This document shows positions 1 through 10,290 of a stretch of 64,000 nt of DNA, piece after piece. Within the stretch, counting starts at the first letter, position 1. Every line of letters begins with the position of its first letter. The DNA is from an uncultured Sphingosinicella sp. (lineage in GTDB: Bacteria > Pseudomonadota > Alphaproteobacteria > Sphingomonadales > Sphingomonadaceae), in assembly GCF_902806315.1 (NCBI RefSeq), contig NZ_CADCWD010000033.1, forward strand, positions 1 through 64,000, given 5' to 3'. The position numbers were made by a program, and so were the translations under genes. The notes beneath the pieces are model-generated. The model did not search any database. It had not been told where the DNA came from and saw nothing but the letters and a program-made list of their open reading frames with translations.

Positions 1-4
1 CAAG

Positions 5-394
5 ATGCGCGGTTTTAGCTTCGTTTCGGACGACATCGATCCGCTGAAGCAGATGCCTTTCAGCCCGGCCGTTGTCGGACAGATCATCAACATCGGCCCC
101 GACGATGAGTTCATAACCATCAACGAACTGGCGGAGACGACCGCTCGGCTGCTCCAGTTCCCGCTGGAGATCAACTACACCAGGGGCCGTCCGCAGGAGG
201 TGCTGCTCGCCAATTGTTCGGCGGACAAGGCCAAGAAGCTGCTGGGCTATGAGCCCAAGATCAAGCTGGAGGAAGGCCTCGAGCAGATGATCACCTGGAT
301 CAGCCAGCGGGGGCCGCGGCCGTTCAAATACCATATCGATCTTGAGATCGTAAACGAAACGACCCCGGACACATGGTCCAAGCGGCTGTTCTAG
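5..394 (+). CDS. NAD-dependent epimerase/dehydratase family protein, C-terminal part (gene begins outside the window)
   Basis: Open from the left edge; C-terminal SDR-epimerase pattern 'INIGPDDEFITINELAE...RPQEVLLANCSADKAKKLLGYEPKIKLEEGLEQMITWI'. Confidence 0.75.
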   Translation: MRGFSFVSDDIDPLKQMPFSPAVVGQIINIGPDDEFITINELAETTARLLQFPLEINYTRGRPQEVLLANCSADKAKKLLGYEPKIKLEEGLEQMITWISQRGPRPFKYHIDLEIVNETTPDTWSKRLF

Positions 395-1521
395 AGCGGT
401 CGCCGCCAGTCGGCTCCAGCGGCCGCCGGCCCCTGCGCCTGCTGGTGCTTGCGCCCAAGCCGCAGGGGCTTTCCCCCGGGCAGCGCTTCCGCCTCGAGCA
501 ATGGGCGCCGCATTTGGCGGCGCATCATGGGATCACGCTCGATTTCCTGCCCTTCGAGTCCCCCGGCCTTACTCGGGTGCTGTACAAGCCCGGACACCAG
601 CTGGAGAAGGCGGGGCGGGTGGCGTTCGACTTCGCTCGGCGTGCCGCAGCGGTGGTGAAGGCGCGGCGCTACGACGGCGTCATCGTCTATCGGGAGGCGG
701 CGCTCATCGGGCCCGCCTTCTACGAGCGCCTGCTCGCCTGGCTGAACGTGCCGGTATTCTTCGACTTCGACGACGCGATCTGGCGCGAGGGGGAGCTGGC
801 GGCTTCCGCCAACGGCATTTTCCAGCGCCTGCATTTCTGGGGCAAGACCTCGACCACTTGCCGCCTCGCAAGCGCGGTGCTCGTCGGCAACGAATATCTC
901 GCCGATTACGCGCGCGAGCGGAACGACAAGGTTTTCATCCTCCCCACAAGCATCGAGCTTCCGAAATATCCGGTCCAGCCGGAGCTGGACTATGAGGAGC
1001 CGTTCGTCATCTGCTGGACAGGCTCGCACAGCACCCTCGCTCATTTCGAACGTGCCCGAGCGCCTCTGGAGAGACTCGCCACAATGCGCAGGATCGTCGT
1101 CAAGATAATCTGCAACAAGCGGCCGGAGCGGCCGATCCCGGGGGCGGAGAACATTTTCGTGGCGTGGAGCGAGGAAGGGGAAGCCGAGCAGATCGGCGCC
1201 TCGCATGTCGGCATCATGCCGTTGCCGGACAATGATTACACCCGCGGCAAATGCGGCCTCAAAGCACTGCAATATATGGCCACCGGGCGCCCCGTGGTCA
1301 TCTCGCCCGTCGGCATGAACTTGGAACTCGTGCAGTCCGGGCAGAACGGCTTTCTCGCCGACACGGACGAGGAGTGGATCGAGGCGCTGACGCGGCTGGC
1401 CGACTCGCGCGAGCTTCGCAGCCGCATCGGCCCGGCGGGAAGGAAAACCGTCGAGGACCGCTACTCCGGCGAGGTGGTCTCCCGCATGTTTGCCGACGCC
1501 GTCCGGGCGACGCTCGGCTGA
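373..1521 (+). CDS. Glycosyltransferase family 1/4-like protein
   Basis: 382-aa ORF with GT-B C-terminal pattern 'KCGLKALQYMATGRPVVISPVGMNLELVQSGQNGFLADTDEEW'; overlaps the end of the preceding gene. Confidence 0.8.
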   Translation: MVQAAVLERSPPVGSSGRRPLRLLVLAPKPQGLSPGQRFRLEQWAPHLAAHHGITLDFLPFESPGLTRVLYKPGHQLEKAGRVAFDFARRAAAVVKARRYDGVIVYREAALIGPAFYERLLAWLNVPVFFDFDDAIWREGELAASANGIFQRLHFWGKTSTTCRLASAVLVGNEYLADYARERNDKVFILPTSIELPKYPVQPELDYEEPFVICWTGSHSTLAHFERARAPLERLATMRRIVVKIICNKRPERPIPGAENIFVAWSEEGEAEQIGASHVGIMPLPDNDYTRGKCGLKALQYMATGRPVVISPVGMNLELVQSGQNGFLADTDEEWIEALTRLADSRELRSRIGPAGRKTVEDRYSGEVVSRMFADAVRATLG

Positions 1522-1531
1522 CGCTTCCTCG

Positions 1532-2569
1532 TCAGCCGTGGCGGAGCGGCCGCCACCACCACCCGTTCTCTACGTACCAGACAATCGTTCGCTCAAGGCC
1601 TTCTTCGAAATTCTGCAACGGGCGCCAGCCAAGCTCGCGCTCGATCTTGGACGAATCCACTGCGTAGCGCAGGTCGTGACCCGGGCGATCCTCGACGAAC
1701 CTGATGAGATCGCGCCGGCGGCCGTTCCCGGCGAGGGGCCGCAGCCCGTCGATGATGTCGCAGATCGTCTCCACGAGGGCCAGGTTGGTGCGCTCGTTGC
1801 GGCCCCCGACATTGTAACTCTCACCCACCTGCCCGCTGTTCATCACCAGCTCAAGCGCCCGCACATGGTCGTCGACGAAGAGCCAGTCACGGACGTTGGC
1901 GCCGCGTCCGTAGACCGGCAGCGGCAGCCCCTCGAGCGCGTTCAAGATCGTCAGCGGCACCAGCTTCTCAGGATATTGGAAGAATCCATAGTTGTTGGAG
2001 CAGTTGGATAGCACCACCGGCAGTCCGTAGGTCCGGTGCCAGGCGCGGACGAAGTGATCGGACGCCGCCTTGGACGCAGAATAGGGCGAAGAGGGCGCGT
2101 AGGGCGTCTCCTCGGTGAAAATGCCGCTGTCGAAGGGCAGGTCGCCGAACACCTCGTCGGTGGAGATGTGATGAAAGCGGAACGCCTCCCGTCGGTCTTG
2201 CGGCAACGCGCGCCAGTGCGCGAGCGCGGCGTCGAGCAGCGTGACGGTGCCGACGACGTTGGTCTGAACGAACACGCCCGGTCCGTCGATCGAACGGTCG
2301 ACATGGCTCTCCGCGGCCAGATGCATGACGAGATCGGGGTCGGCTTCCTCGAAGGCCTGCGCCATCGCTCGGGCATCGCAGATATCCGCCTGGATGAAGC
2401 GATAGGACGGATCGTCCGCGATGCCGGCCAACGACGCAAGATTGCCCGAGTAGGTCAGCTTGTCGACGTTGAAGACGTGGTAGCCGCCCTGCGCGACCAA
2501 GTGCCGGCAAACCGCGCTGCCGATGAAGCCGGCTCCCCCGGTGACGAGTATGCGGATCGGTTCGACCAT
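1532..2569 (-). CDS. rfbB: dTDP-glucose 4,6-dehydratase
   Basis: '[18 protein letters not shown]', '[11 protein letters not shown]', '[22 protein letters not shown]'; next to rfbC and rfbA. Confidence 0.95.
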   Translation of the reverse strand: MVEPIRILVTGGAGFIGSAVCRHLVAQGGYHVFNVDKLTYSGNLASLAGIADDPSYRFIQADICDARAMAQAFEEADPDLVMHLAAESHVDRSIDGPGVFVQTNVVGTVTLLDAALAHWRALPQDRREAFRFHHISTDEVFGDLPFDSGIFTEETPYAPSSPYSASKAASDHFVRAWHRTYGLPVVLSNCSNNYGFFQYPEKLVPLTILNALEGLPLPVYGRGANVRDWLFVDDHVRALELVMNSGQVGESYNVGGRNERTNLALVETICDIIDGLRPLAGNGRRRDLIRFVEDRPGHDLRYAVDSSKIERELGWRPLQNFEEGLERTIVWYVENGWWWRPLRHG

Positions 2570-2572
2570 CCC

Positions 2573-3127
2573 CTAAAATCCCGTGTCCTGGTCGGCGAGC
2601 AGCGGCGCGGCGCGATCCTTGGCGGACATCGCCGCCTCGTCGACGGCGCGGGGCCAGTCGATGCCGATCGTCGGATCGTCGAAGCGAACGGCCCGGTCGT
2701 GATCGGGCGAATAGAGCGCGGTCACCTTGTACTGGACCTCCGTGTCCGGCTCCAGCGTCAGGAAGCCGTGCGCGAACCCGACCGGGACGAAGATCTGGTT
2801 GCCGGCATCCGCCGACAGCGTCACCCCGACCCACTTGCCGAAAGTGGGCGAGCCCATCCTGATGTCCACCGCGACGTCGAAGACGGCGCCGCGGGTCACG
2901 CGCACGAGCTTGTCCTGAGCGAATGGCGGCGTCTGATAGTGCAGGCCGCGCAACGTCCCGACCTTCCGGGTCAGCGAATGATTGTCCTGAACGAACTCGT
3001 GATCGAGCCCGATCGCGGCGAACGCCTTTCGGCTCCAATTCTCCGTAAAGAAGCCGCGATCGTCGGCGAACCGCTTGGCGGTGATTTCGAGCACGCCGTC
3101 CAGATCGAGCGGGTGGACGTCAATCAC
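2573..3127 (-). CDS. rfbC: dTDP-4-dehydrorhamnose 3,5-epimerase
   Basis: '[10 protein letters not shown]', '[44 protein letters not shown]', '[13 protein letters not shown]'. Confidence 0.95.
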   Translation of the reverse strand: MIDVHPLDLDGVLEITAKRFADDRGFFTENWSRKAFAAIGLDHEFVQDNHSLTRKVGTLRGLHYQTPPFAQDKLVRVTRGAVFDVAVDIRMGSPTFGKWVGVTLSADAGNQIFVPVGFAHGFLTLEPDTEVQYKVTALYSPDHDRAVRFDDPTIGIDWPRAVDEAAMSAKDRAAPLLADQDTGF

Positions 3128-4022
3128 GGCCGGCGACCTTGTCCACGACGCAGCGGCGGAGGTAGTGCGCGTAATCGGTCTTGCCCATCAACGCGGCGCG
3201 CCGTTCCATCTGCGCTGCGTCGATCCAACCCTTGTCGAACGCGATCTCTTCCGGGCACATAATCTTGACGCCCTGACGATGTTCGATCGTGCGCACGAAC
3301 GAGGACGCTTCGTGCAGGCTTTCATGCGTTCCCGTGTCGAGCCATGCATAGCCGCGTCCGAACCGCGCCACGTTGAGGTCGCCGCGCTCGAGATAGGCGC
3401 GGTTCACGTCGGTGATCTCGAGCTCGCCGCGATGCGACGGCTTCACCGCGCGCGCGATCTCGACCACATCCTTGTCGTAGAAATATAATCCGGTCACCGC
3501 CCAGTTCGACTTAGGCTTGGGGGGCTTCTCCTCAAGCGTCTGCGCCTCGCCCGTTTCCGGGTCGAACGAGACCACGCCGTAGCGTTCGGGGTCGTCGACC
3601 CGGTAGGCGAACACGGTGGCCCCGCTGGTCCGCGAGGCCGCGGCGAGGCAGACTTCGCCAAGGCCCGCGCCGTAGAAGATGTTATCTCCCAGAACGAGCG
3701 CGGCGCTGTCGCCGCCGATGAAGTCGGCTCCGATGAGGAAAGCCTCCGCGAGCCCGTTCGGCTGCGCCTGCTCGGCATATTGCAGGTTCAGCCCGAACGC
3801 GGACCCGTCGCCGAGCAGGGCCTGGAAGCGCGGAAGATCAACGGGCGTCGAGATCAGCAGGATGTCGCGCAGGCCGGCCAGCATCAACACGCCCAGCGGA
3901 TAGTAGATCATCGGCTTGTCGAACACGGGCAACAGCTGTTTCGAGGTGGCCAGCGTCGCGGGGTACAGCCGCGTCCCGCTGCCCCCAGCCAAGATTATGC
4001 CCTTCAAAGGTCGGACTCCCAA
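3120..4022 (-). CDS. rfbA: Glucose-1-phosphate thymidylyltransferase
   Basis: '[54 protein letters not shown]'. Confidence 0.95.
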   Translation of the reverse strand: MGVRPLKGIILAGGSGTRLYPATLATSKQLLPVFDKPMIYYPLGVLMLAGLRDILLISTPVDLPRFQALLGDGSAFGLNLQYAEQAQPNGLAEAFLIGADFIGGDSAALVLGDNIFYGAGLGEVCLAAASRTSGATVFAYRVDDPERYGVVSFDPETGEAQTLEEKPPKPKSNWAVTGLYFYDKDVVEIARAVKPSHRGELEITDVNRAYLERGDLNVARFGRGYAWLDTGTHESLHEASSFVRTIEHRQGVKIMCPEEIAFDKGWIDAAQMERRAALMGKTDYAHYLRRCVVDKVAGRD

Positions 4023-4234
4023 AACTGTTCACGGACGGTCGGCGATGATGCCACAAAGGCACTGGCCGAAGATTGCTCCAGCGCGACAAATGGCTAGGCG
4101 TTCGCCCTTAGCCCTCCCGTTCTCCCGCGCCAAGGGGACGAATGTGGGAGGACAAAGGGCGCTGGCGACGTTATTGGACCTTGGTGGCCGCCCCTGGCGT
4201 CCGACATTCTCAAGCGGAAGAACAACCTCGTACG

Positions 4235-5299
4235 ATGTTCGTCTACTGGACCATGTTCGCCGTGCCGGCGTTCTTCGCGATGCTCACCGGTCCGGGGCGC
4301 GATAAGCGCAACACGCTAAACACCATCGGACTTTTCCTGATCTTCTTTTTGTTCGCGGCCTTGATCGGGCTGCGCTTCGAGGTCGGCGCCGACTGGAGCA
4401 GCTATCAGGAGATCGTCACCTATATCTCGATGGAGACGTTTCGGGGGTCGCTGGTTCACGGCGATCCAGCTTTCAATGCCTTTGCTTGGTTTGCCACCCG
4501 CGTCGGCGCGGATGTGTACGGCCCGAATCTCGTATGCGGCACAGTCTTGGTAATTGGCCTTATTCGATTTTGCCGACGGCAAGATAACCTTTGGCTCGCG
4601 ATCGCCGCAGCCGTTCCCTACCTCGTGATCGTAGTCGGTATGGGTTATGTGCGGCAGGCGGCGGCGATCGGCCTGTTGCTTATCGCGTTCGCGAACTTCG
4701 AGCGCGGAGCGTTCGCGCGCAGCATTGGATGGGTGCTGGCGGCCGCGATGTTCCACGCCACCGCCGTGATCGTGCTGCCGTTGGTCGGGCTGGCGATCGT
4801 TCGTAAGCGGCTGGAATGGTTCATCCCGATCGTCATAGTAAGCGCCGTGCTGATCGTTCTGCTGTTGGGGGCGCGGTACGATACTTTCATGACCAACTAC
4901 ATCGAGGCGGAGTATGACTCGTCGGGAGCCATGGTTCGGCTGATGATGAACGCGGTTCCTGCAGTGCTGTTCGTCGCTTTCTATCGACGCTTCGACGTTT
5001 CGGAAGCCGGACGGGCGTTGTGGTTGTATTTTTCCCTAGCGTCGTTGCTGCTCGTGTTTATCGTGTACCAATCGCCGTCCACCACGATCGTGGACCGGAT
5101 CGGGCTCTACTTCATCCCGCTCCAGCTCTACGTCTTCGGCAATCTGTCCCAGGCGATGCAGGCGGATGGTCGGAGTCGGCCGGTGATCGTCTATGCCGTG
5201 CTGCTCTACTATACGGCCATTCTGTTCGTGTGGCTGAACTACGCTACGCACGCCGAGCTCTGGCTCCCCTATCGTTTTCTGCCGTTCGAGACGGAGTGA
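4235..5299 (+). CDS. EpsG/Wzy-like polysaccharide polymerase, multi-pass membrane protein
   Basis: Hydrophobic multi-TM ORF with 'LIGLRFEVGADWSSYQEIVTY' (EpsG-type start region), inside a polysaccharide locus. ORF track opens at 4142; first plausible ATG at 4235. Confidence 0.75.
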   Translation: MFVYWTMFAVPAFFAMLTGPGRDKRNTLNTIGLFLIFFLFAALIGLRFEVGADWSSYQEIVTYISMETFRGSLVHGDPAFNAFAWFATRVGADVYGPNLVCGTVLVIGLIRFCRRQDNLWLAIAAAVPYLVIVVGMGYVRQAAAIGLLLIAFANFERGAFARSIGWVLAAAMFHATAVIVLPLVGLAIVRKRLEWFIPIVIVSAVLIVLLLGARYDTFMTNYIEAEYDSSGAMVRLMMNAVPAVLFVAFYRRFDVSEAGRALWLYFSLASLLLVFIVYQSPSTTIVDRIGLYFIPLQLYVFGNLSQAMQADGRSRPVIVYAVLLYYTAILFVWLNYATHAELWLPYRFLPFETE

Positions 5300-6410
5300 G
5301 CACCGCGTCCAAGGCGGCGAGATAGCGGTCGATGACAAGTTGCTCGTCGAACTGACGCATGGCTTTGTTCCGGCTCCGCTGTCCCATCTGGGCGATTTCG
5401 TCGGTCGACGCCTTCACCATCGCCGCCATTCGTCCGGCAAGCGCCGGGATTTCGCGCGGCGGCACGAGAAAGCCGTTCACGCCGTCGTCGACCACATCCC
5501 TGCACCCCGGCATGTCCGTGGTGATGATCGGGCGTCCCATGGCGGCGGCCTCCAGCAACGCCCGGGGCGTTCCCTCGCGGTAGTAGCTCGGCAGGACGAC
5601 ACAGTCGGCCTCTTCCAGAACGGGCCGGACATCGTCCAGCACGCCCAGATATTCGAACAGGCCTTCATCGACCCATCGCTTCATCGCCTGGGGCGCAATC
5701 GACGCCGGGTTGCGGGAGTCCAGTGGTCCGGCCACCCATACCCGAACGTCCGGATGTTCCCGGCGGACGCTTCGGGTCGCATCGGCCAGCTCGGCCAGTC
5801 CCTTCTCCTTGAGCAATCGCCCAACGAGCACGAAGGTGAAAACTGACTTCCGATCCCGACGCCGGGGCGCCGCTTGGAAATGCACGGTGTCGATCCCGGA
5901 CCCCGGTAGCAGACCGGCTTGCTCAGGCCGGGCGAGGCCGCGCGTGACGAACAGATCAAGGTCGTCGGAATTTTGAAAGAACACCCGCTTCGAACGCCGC
6001 AACGCCAGCCGGTACAGCGCCGCCACGATCCGCGCCGTCGGCCCCGTTTCGTTGAAGATGCTGCCCAGCCCCGCGATGTTGTTGATGCACGGCACGCCGG
6101 CCAACTGGGCCGCCAACGACCCGAACACGTTGGGCTTGACCGTGTAGCCGAGGAACGCGTCAGGCCGCACAATCCGCATCGTCCGCACGAAGCGACTGAA
6201 AAGGGCGAGATCGGTGGCGGGGGAACGGCTGTGCCCTCGCATAGGCAGATCGACGAAGCGGCAGCCCAGGTCGCGTTCAATCGCGTCGCTGAACCGGTCG
6301 CGCGGCGCCGCGACGACGACCTCGTACCCTTGCGCCTGAAGCCCGCGCACCAGCCCCGCGCGGAAATTGACGATGTTCCACGACGTGTTGACGGACATGA
6401 GAAGCTTCAT
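5244..6410 (-). CDS. Glycosyltransferase family 4
   Basis: 'GLGSIFNETGPTARIVAALYRLALRRSKRVFFQNSDDLDLFV', 'VLPSYYREGTPRALLEAAAMGRPIITTDMPGCRDVVDDGVNGFLVPPRE'; 3' end overlaps the preceding gene tail-to-tail. Confidence 0.9.
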   Translation of the reverse strand: MKLLMSVNTSWNIVNFRAGLVRGLQAQGYEVVVAAPRDRFSDAIERDLGCRFVDLPMRGHSRSPATDLALFSRFVRTMRIVRPDAFLGYTVKPNVFGSLAAQLAGVPCINNIAGLGSIFNETGPTARIVAALYRLALRRSKRVFFQNSDDLDLFVTRGLARPEQAGLLPGSGIDTVHFQAAPRRRDRKSVFTFVLVGRLLKEKGLAELADATRSVRREHPDVRVWVAGPLDSRNPASIAPQAMKRWVDEGLFEYLGVLDDVRPVLEEADCVVLPSYYREGTPRALLEAAAMGRPIITTDMPGCRDVVDDGVNGFLVPPREIPALAGRMAAMVKASTDEIAQMGQRSRNKAMRQFDEQLVIDRYLAALDAVLTPSRTAENDRGARARRA

Positions 6411-6535
6411 GGGCGGACAGCGCGATACATGGTGTCGGTCTCGATGATCGGGTCAATGGCGCTTCGCGACGAGCGCCGCGACTTTAATCCGGCCTTTGCC
6501 GCACCTATGTCCGCCTCGTCAAAGAGGGATGGATC

Positions 6536-7084
6536 ATGGCGATGGAAACGGCGACGTTGGCGGGCGGGTGCTTCTGGTGCACCGAGGCCGTGTTCAAGGA
6601 CGTGATCGGCGTCTCCGATGTCAAAAGCGGCTATATCGGCGGCCATGTCGACAATCCGACCTACAAGGCGGTCTGCGGCGGGAACACCGGGCATGCCGAG
6701 GCGGTCCGCGTGCAGTTCGACCCGGACGTCATCTCCTACGACGACATCCTCGACATCTTCTTCGCGACGCACGACCCCAGCCAGCTCAACCGGCAGGGCA
6801 ACGATGTCGGCACGCAGTATCGCTCGGCCATTTTCCCGCACGACGAGGCGCAGGAAGCCGCCGCGCGCGCAGCCATCAAGCGCTCGCAGGCCGACTGGAC
6901 CAACCCGATCGTCACCACGATCGAGCCGCTCTCCGACTGGTATCCGGCCGAGGATTATCACCAGAGCTATTGGGAGGGCGAAGGCCAGCGCAATCCTTAT
7001 TGCCTGTCCGTCATCCCGCCCAAGCTCAAGAAGCTGCGCAAAAGCTTCGCCAACCGGCTGAAGGATCAGGCCACCGTCGCCTGA
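6536..7084 (+). CDS. msrA: Peptide-methionine (S)-S-oxide reductase MsrA
   Basis: '[15 protein letters not shown]' (GCFWC motif), '[12 protein letters not shown]', 'YHQSYWE'. Confidence 0.95.
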   Translation: MAMETATLAGGCFWCTEAVFKDVIGVSDVKSGYIGGHVDNPTYKAVCGGNTGHAEAVRVQFDPDVISYDDILDIFFATHDPSQLNRQGNDVGTQYRSAIFPHDEAQEAAARAAIKRSQADWTNPIVTTIEPLSDWYPAEDYHQSYWEGEGQRNPYCLSVIPPKLKKLRKSFANRLKDQATVA

Positions 7085-8037
7085 CGCGGCGCCGCCGCGC
7101 GGCGGAGGCGATCGTTTACGGCGAGGCCGATGCCGTGCTCCGGGATCGGGGCGACGGCAATGCGCGGGCGGTTCTGAGCGTCGGCGCGGTGGAGCGCTTC
7201 GAAGAGGTGTGAGGCGGCTTCGGCAAGGTTGCCGTCGGTGCTGAGGCTGTCGTCGCCCGCAATGGCTCCGAAGCCGATCAGCCACTCTCCCGCTTCCGCC
7301 TCGCGCGCGTTGAGGCGGAGCGGCTTTGCCGGCGCGTAGTGGCTCTCCAGCTGGCCCGGCGCTTCGATGCCACTTGCCGGCATCGTCGTTTCGCCCAGGC
7401 GAGCGACGCTCAGGATTTCCTCGAACGAAACCGGTCCCGGCCTCAGCAGGCTGATTCCCTCGGCGACTTTGACGATGGTGGATTCGAGGCCGAGCGGCGT
7501 GGTGCCGGCGTCGATGATCAGCGGAATGCGGCCGGCGAGGGTTTTCATCACATGATCCGCGCTGGTCGGGCTGACGCCGCCGCTTGCGTTTGCGGAAGGG
7601 GCAGCGAGCGGGAGGCCAGTCGCGGCGAGCAGGGCCTGCATGACCTCGTGACTCGGGCAGCGGAGCGCGACCGTCGGGAGGCCGGCCGTCACCGCGGGCG
7701 CAATGCCGCTCCCTTCCCGCAGCGGGACCACCAAAGTGACGGCGCCGGGCCAGAACGCTTCGGCCACCCTGCGCGCTGCATCGTCGAAGGTGCCGATGGT
7801 GTCGGCCTGCTCGAGATCGCGAACGTGGACGATGAGCGGGTTGAAGCCCGGTCGCCCCTTGGCCTCGTAGATGCGCGCGACTGCGGTGGCGCTGGTGGCG
7901 TCCGCGGCGAGCCCGTAGACGGTTTCGGTTGGCACCGCGACCGGCTGCCCCTCCCCGATGAGGCGCGCTGCCTCCTCGATAGCGGCTGTGCCGTAGCGAC
8001 GAATTTCCGTCGAAAATGGCGGGTTTGGCGGGCTCAC
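7066..8037 (-). CDS. L-threonylcarbamoyladenylate synthase (Sua5/YrdC family)
   Basis: '[22 protein letters not shown]', '[17 protein letters not shown]', '[16 protein letters not shown]'; Sua5 C-terminal extension present. Confidence 0.92.
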   Translation of the reverse strand: MSPPNPPFSTEIRRYGTAAIEEAARLIGEGQPVAVPTETVYGLAADATSATAVARIYEAKGRPGFNPLIVHVRDLEQADTIGTFDDAARRVAEAFWPGAVTLVVPLREGSGIAPAVTAGLPTVALRCPSHEVMQALLAATGLPLAAPSANASGGVSPTSADHVMKTLAGRIPLIIDAGTTPLGLESTIVKVAEGISLLRPGPVSFEEILSVARLGETTMPASGIEAPGQLESHYAPAKPLRLNAREAEAGEWLIGFGAIAGDDSLSTDGNLAEAASHLFEALHRADAQNRPRIAVAPIPEHGIGLAVNDRLRRAAAPRQATVA

Positions 8038-8084
8038 CGGGCCGCGCTATAGCCGCCCCTCACGTCACGCAAGCGGGGCCTCCA

Positions 8085-9812
8085 ATGACCTATACGCCGC
8101 CCATCGCCGAGCAGCGCTTCCTGCTGGAACATGTGGTGAGGCTCGGGGAGTTTGCCGGGCACAATGCCTTCGCGGATGCCACTCCCGATGTAGTCGACGC
8201 GATTCTGGAGGGCGCCGGCGCGTTCGCGGCGGGCGAGTTCGCGCCGTTGAACCGGGTGGGCGATCAGGTCGGCGCCCGCTGGACCGACGGCCGCGTGACC
8301 ATGCCTGACGGCTTCCGCGACGCCTATCGCGCTTATGTGGAGGGCGGCTGGGGCACGTTGGCGGGACCGGTCGAATATGGCGGACAGGGGCTCCCCTTCA
8401 CGCTCGCCACGGTGGTCATGGAGGATCTCGGATCGGCCAACATGGCCTTCTCGCTGTGCATGATGCTGACGCCGGGCGCGGTCGAGGCGCTGAAGCATCA
8501 TGGGTCGGAGGAGCTGAAGAGGACCTGGCTTCCCAAGCTCGTGACCGGCGAGTGGAACGGGACGATGAACCTGACGGAGCCGCAGGCGGGCTCGGACGTC
8601 GGAGCGCTGAAGACCCGGGCGGTCCCGAACGGCGACGGCACGTATCGGATCAAGGGCCAGAAGATCTACATCACCTTCGGCGAGCACGACCTTTCCGACA
8701 ACATCGTCCACCTGGTCCTCGCCCGCACGCCCGATGCGCCGCCGGGGACGAGGGGCATCTCGCTCTTCCTCGTCCCCAAGTTCCGGCTCGATGCGAGCGG
8801 CCGCCCCGCCGAGTCGAACGACGTCCGCTGCGTCTCGATCGAGCACAAGCTCGGCATCAACGCGTCGCCGACCTGCGTCATGTCCTATGGCGACAATGAC
8901 GAGTGCATCGGCTGGCTGATCGGCGAGAAGAATGGCGGCATGCGCGCCATGTTCACGATGATGAACAATGCGCGCCTGAATGTCGGGCTGCAGGGCGTGT
9001 CGATCGCTGAGCGAGCGACGCAGGCCGCCGTCCATTATGCCCGCGACCGCATCCAGTCGGTCCGCGCGGGGGGCGCCAGCCGCGACCCGGTACGCATCAT
9101 CGAGCATCCGGACGTCCGCCGCATGCTGCTGCGGATGAAGGCGCTGACGCAGGCGGCCCGCGCGCTGACCTATCATGCGGCCGGGCTCAGCGACCGCGCG
9201 ACGCTCGGCGACACGGAAGCCAAGGCGCGGGTCGACCTGCTGACGCCGCTGGTCAAAGCCTATGGCACCGATGTCGGCGTCGAGGTGGCGAGCCTCGGCG
9301 TGCAGGTCCATGGCGGAATGGGCTTCGTCGAGGAGACGGGCGCGGCCCAGCATTATCGGGATGCCCGCATCGCGCCGATCTACGAGGGCACCAACGGGAT
9401 CCAGGCGGCGGATCTGGTCGGGCGGAAGCTCGGGCTGGAGGGGGGCGCCGTGCTGTCGCGGCTGCTCGCCGACATCAGGGCCGAGGCTGCCGGCGAAGCG
9501 GAGCTCATGGCTTTGGTGGATTCGTGCGAGCGGGTCGCGGCACACTTGGCCGCCGCAGGGCATGACGACCGGCTGGCGGGCTCCTATCCGTTCCTGACGA
9601 TGCTCTCGGTTGCGGTCTCCGGCTGGCTGATGGCGCGGCAGCACGAGGCCAGCGGCGGCAGCGCTGCCGATCCGGACTTCCTCGCGATGAAGCGGGCGGC
9701 CGCGCGCTTCTTCCTGGACCAGATCGTGCCCGAGGCCGCGGGCCTCAGGGCAGCCGCCATGGCTCCGGCCGAAATCCTCTACTCGGTCGGCGAGGAGAGC
9801 TTCGCGGCCTGA
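8085..9812 (+). CDS. Acyl-CoA dehydrogenase family protein
   Basis: 'MNLTEPQAGSDVGALKTRA', 'YRIKGQKIYITFGEHDL', 'GVQVHGGMGFVEETGAAQHYRDARIAPIYEGTNGIQAADLVGRKL'. Start ATG MTYTPPIAEQ at 8085. Confidence 0.93.
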   Translation: MTYTPPIAEQRFLLEHVVRLGEFAGHNAFADATPDVVDAILEGAGAFAAGEFAPLNRVGDQVGARWTDGRVTMPDGFRDAYRAYVEGGWGTLAGPVEYGGQGLPFTLATVVMEDLGSANMAFSLCMMLTPGAVEALKHHGSEELKRTWLPKLVTGEWNGTMNLTEPQAGSDVGALKTRAVPNGDGTYRIKGQKIYITFGEHDLSDNIVHLVLARTPDAPPGTRGISLFLVPKFRLDASGRPAESNDVRCVSIEHKLGINASPTCVMSYGDNDECIGWLIGEKNGGMRAMFTMMNNARLNVGLQGVSIAERATQAAVHYARDRIQSVRAGGASRDPVRIIEHPDVRRMLLRMKALTQAARALTYHAAGLSDRATLGDTEAKARVDLLTPLVKAYGTDVGVEVASLGVQVHGGMGFVEETGAAQHYRDARIAPIYEGTNGIQAADLVGRKLGLEGGAVLSRLLADIRAEAAGEAELMALVDSCERVAAHLAAAGHDDRLAGSYPFLTMLSVAVSGWLMARQHEASGGSAADPDFLAMKRAAARFFLDQIVPEAAGLRAAAMAPAEILYSVGEESFAA

Positions 9813-9956
9813 GTCTACGCGACCGGCCGGAGTCCACAATGTCCGTGCAGTAAAAACATCATCCTAAGCCGGCGCTCCGCCTAGCGCGCCTTTTGGCTTC
9901 GCGCGCGGCGCGATGCTCTGTTCGCGGGCAGTGCCCTCAACCGGTAGATCCGAGGG

Positions 9957-10151
9957 AAGATCACCAGCCCCGACAGCGGCTATTCAGGGAAGTTCGTGGG
10001 CCGCATGTTCGGACCGGGCGGCGCGGAAATGGGTCTGCTGTTCACCATCGTTCGCGACGGGAAGGGCTCGGCGGGACAAATCGCGGCTTTGAAGCATCAG
10101 GGCGCTGCGCCCGCCCCCACTCAGGGCTGCCAGGGCGTACCATCATCTTAG
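9957..10151 (+). pseudogene. Probable remnant of a transferrin-binding-protein-like (TbpB-like) beta-barrel domain
   Basis: Frame from 9957 reads KITSPDSGYSGKFVGRMFGPGGAEMGLLFTIVRDGKGSAGQIAALK...PSS*; an in-frame TAG at 9945 and no start codon before the conserved-looking segment. Confidence 0.4.
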
Positions 10152-10290
10152 GAAAACAGGACGAACCGGGCGGGAGACACGACGACGAAGGATTGCGGTC
10201 GTAATGCATTAGCAAGCAGGATGTATTCTGCTGCAGCCCATGATCGGCTTGGGTGGGCGAGGCGCGCAGCGTGTCGAGGGGAGTGATTAC

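Noticed and set aside
8034-9839. 601-aa minus-strand ORF antisense to acyl-CoA dehydrogenase
   Set aside because: Shadow ORF; no recognisable domain.
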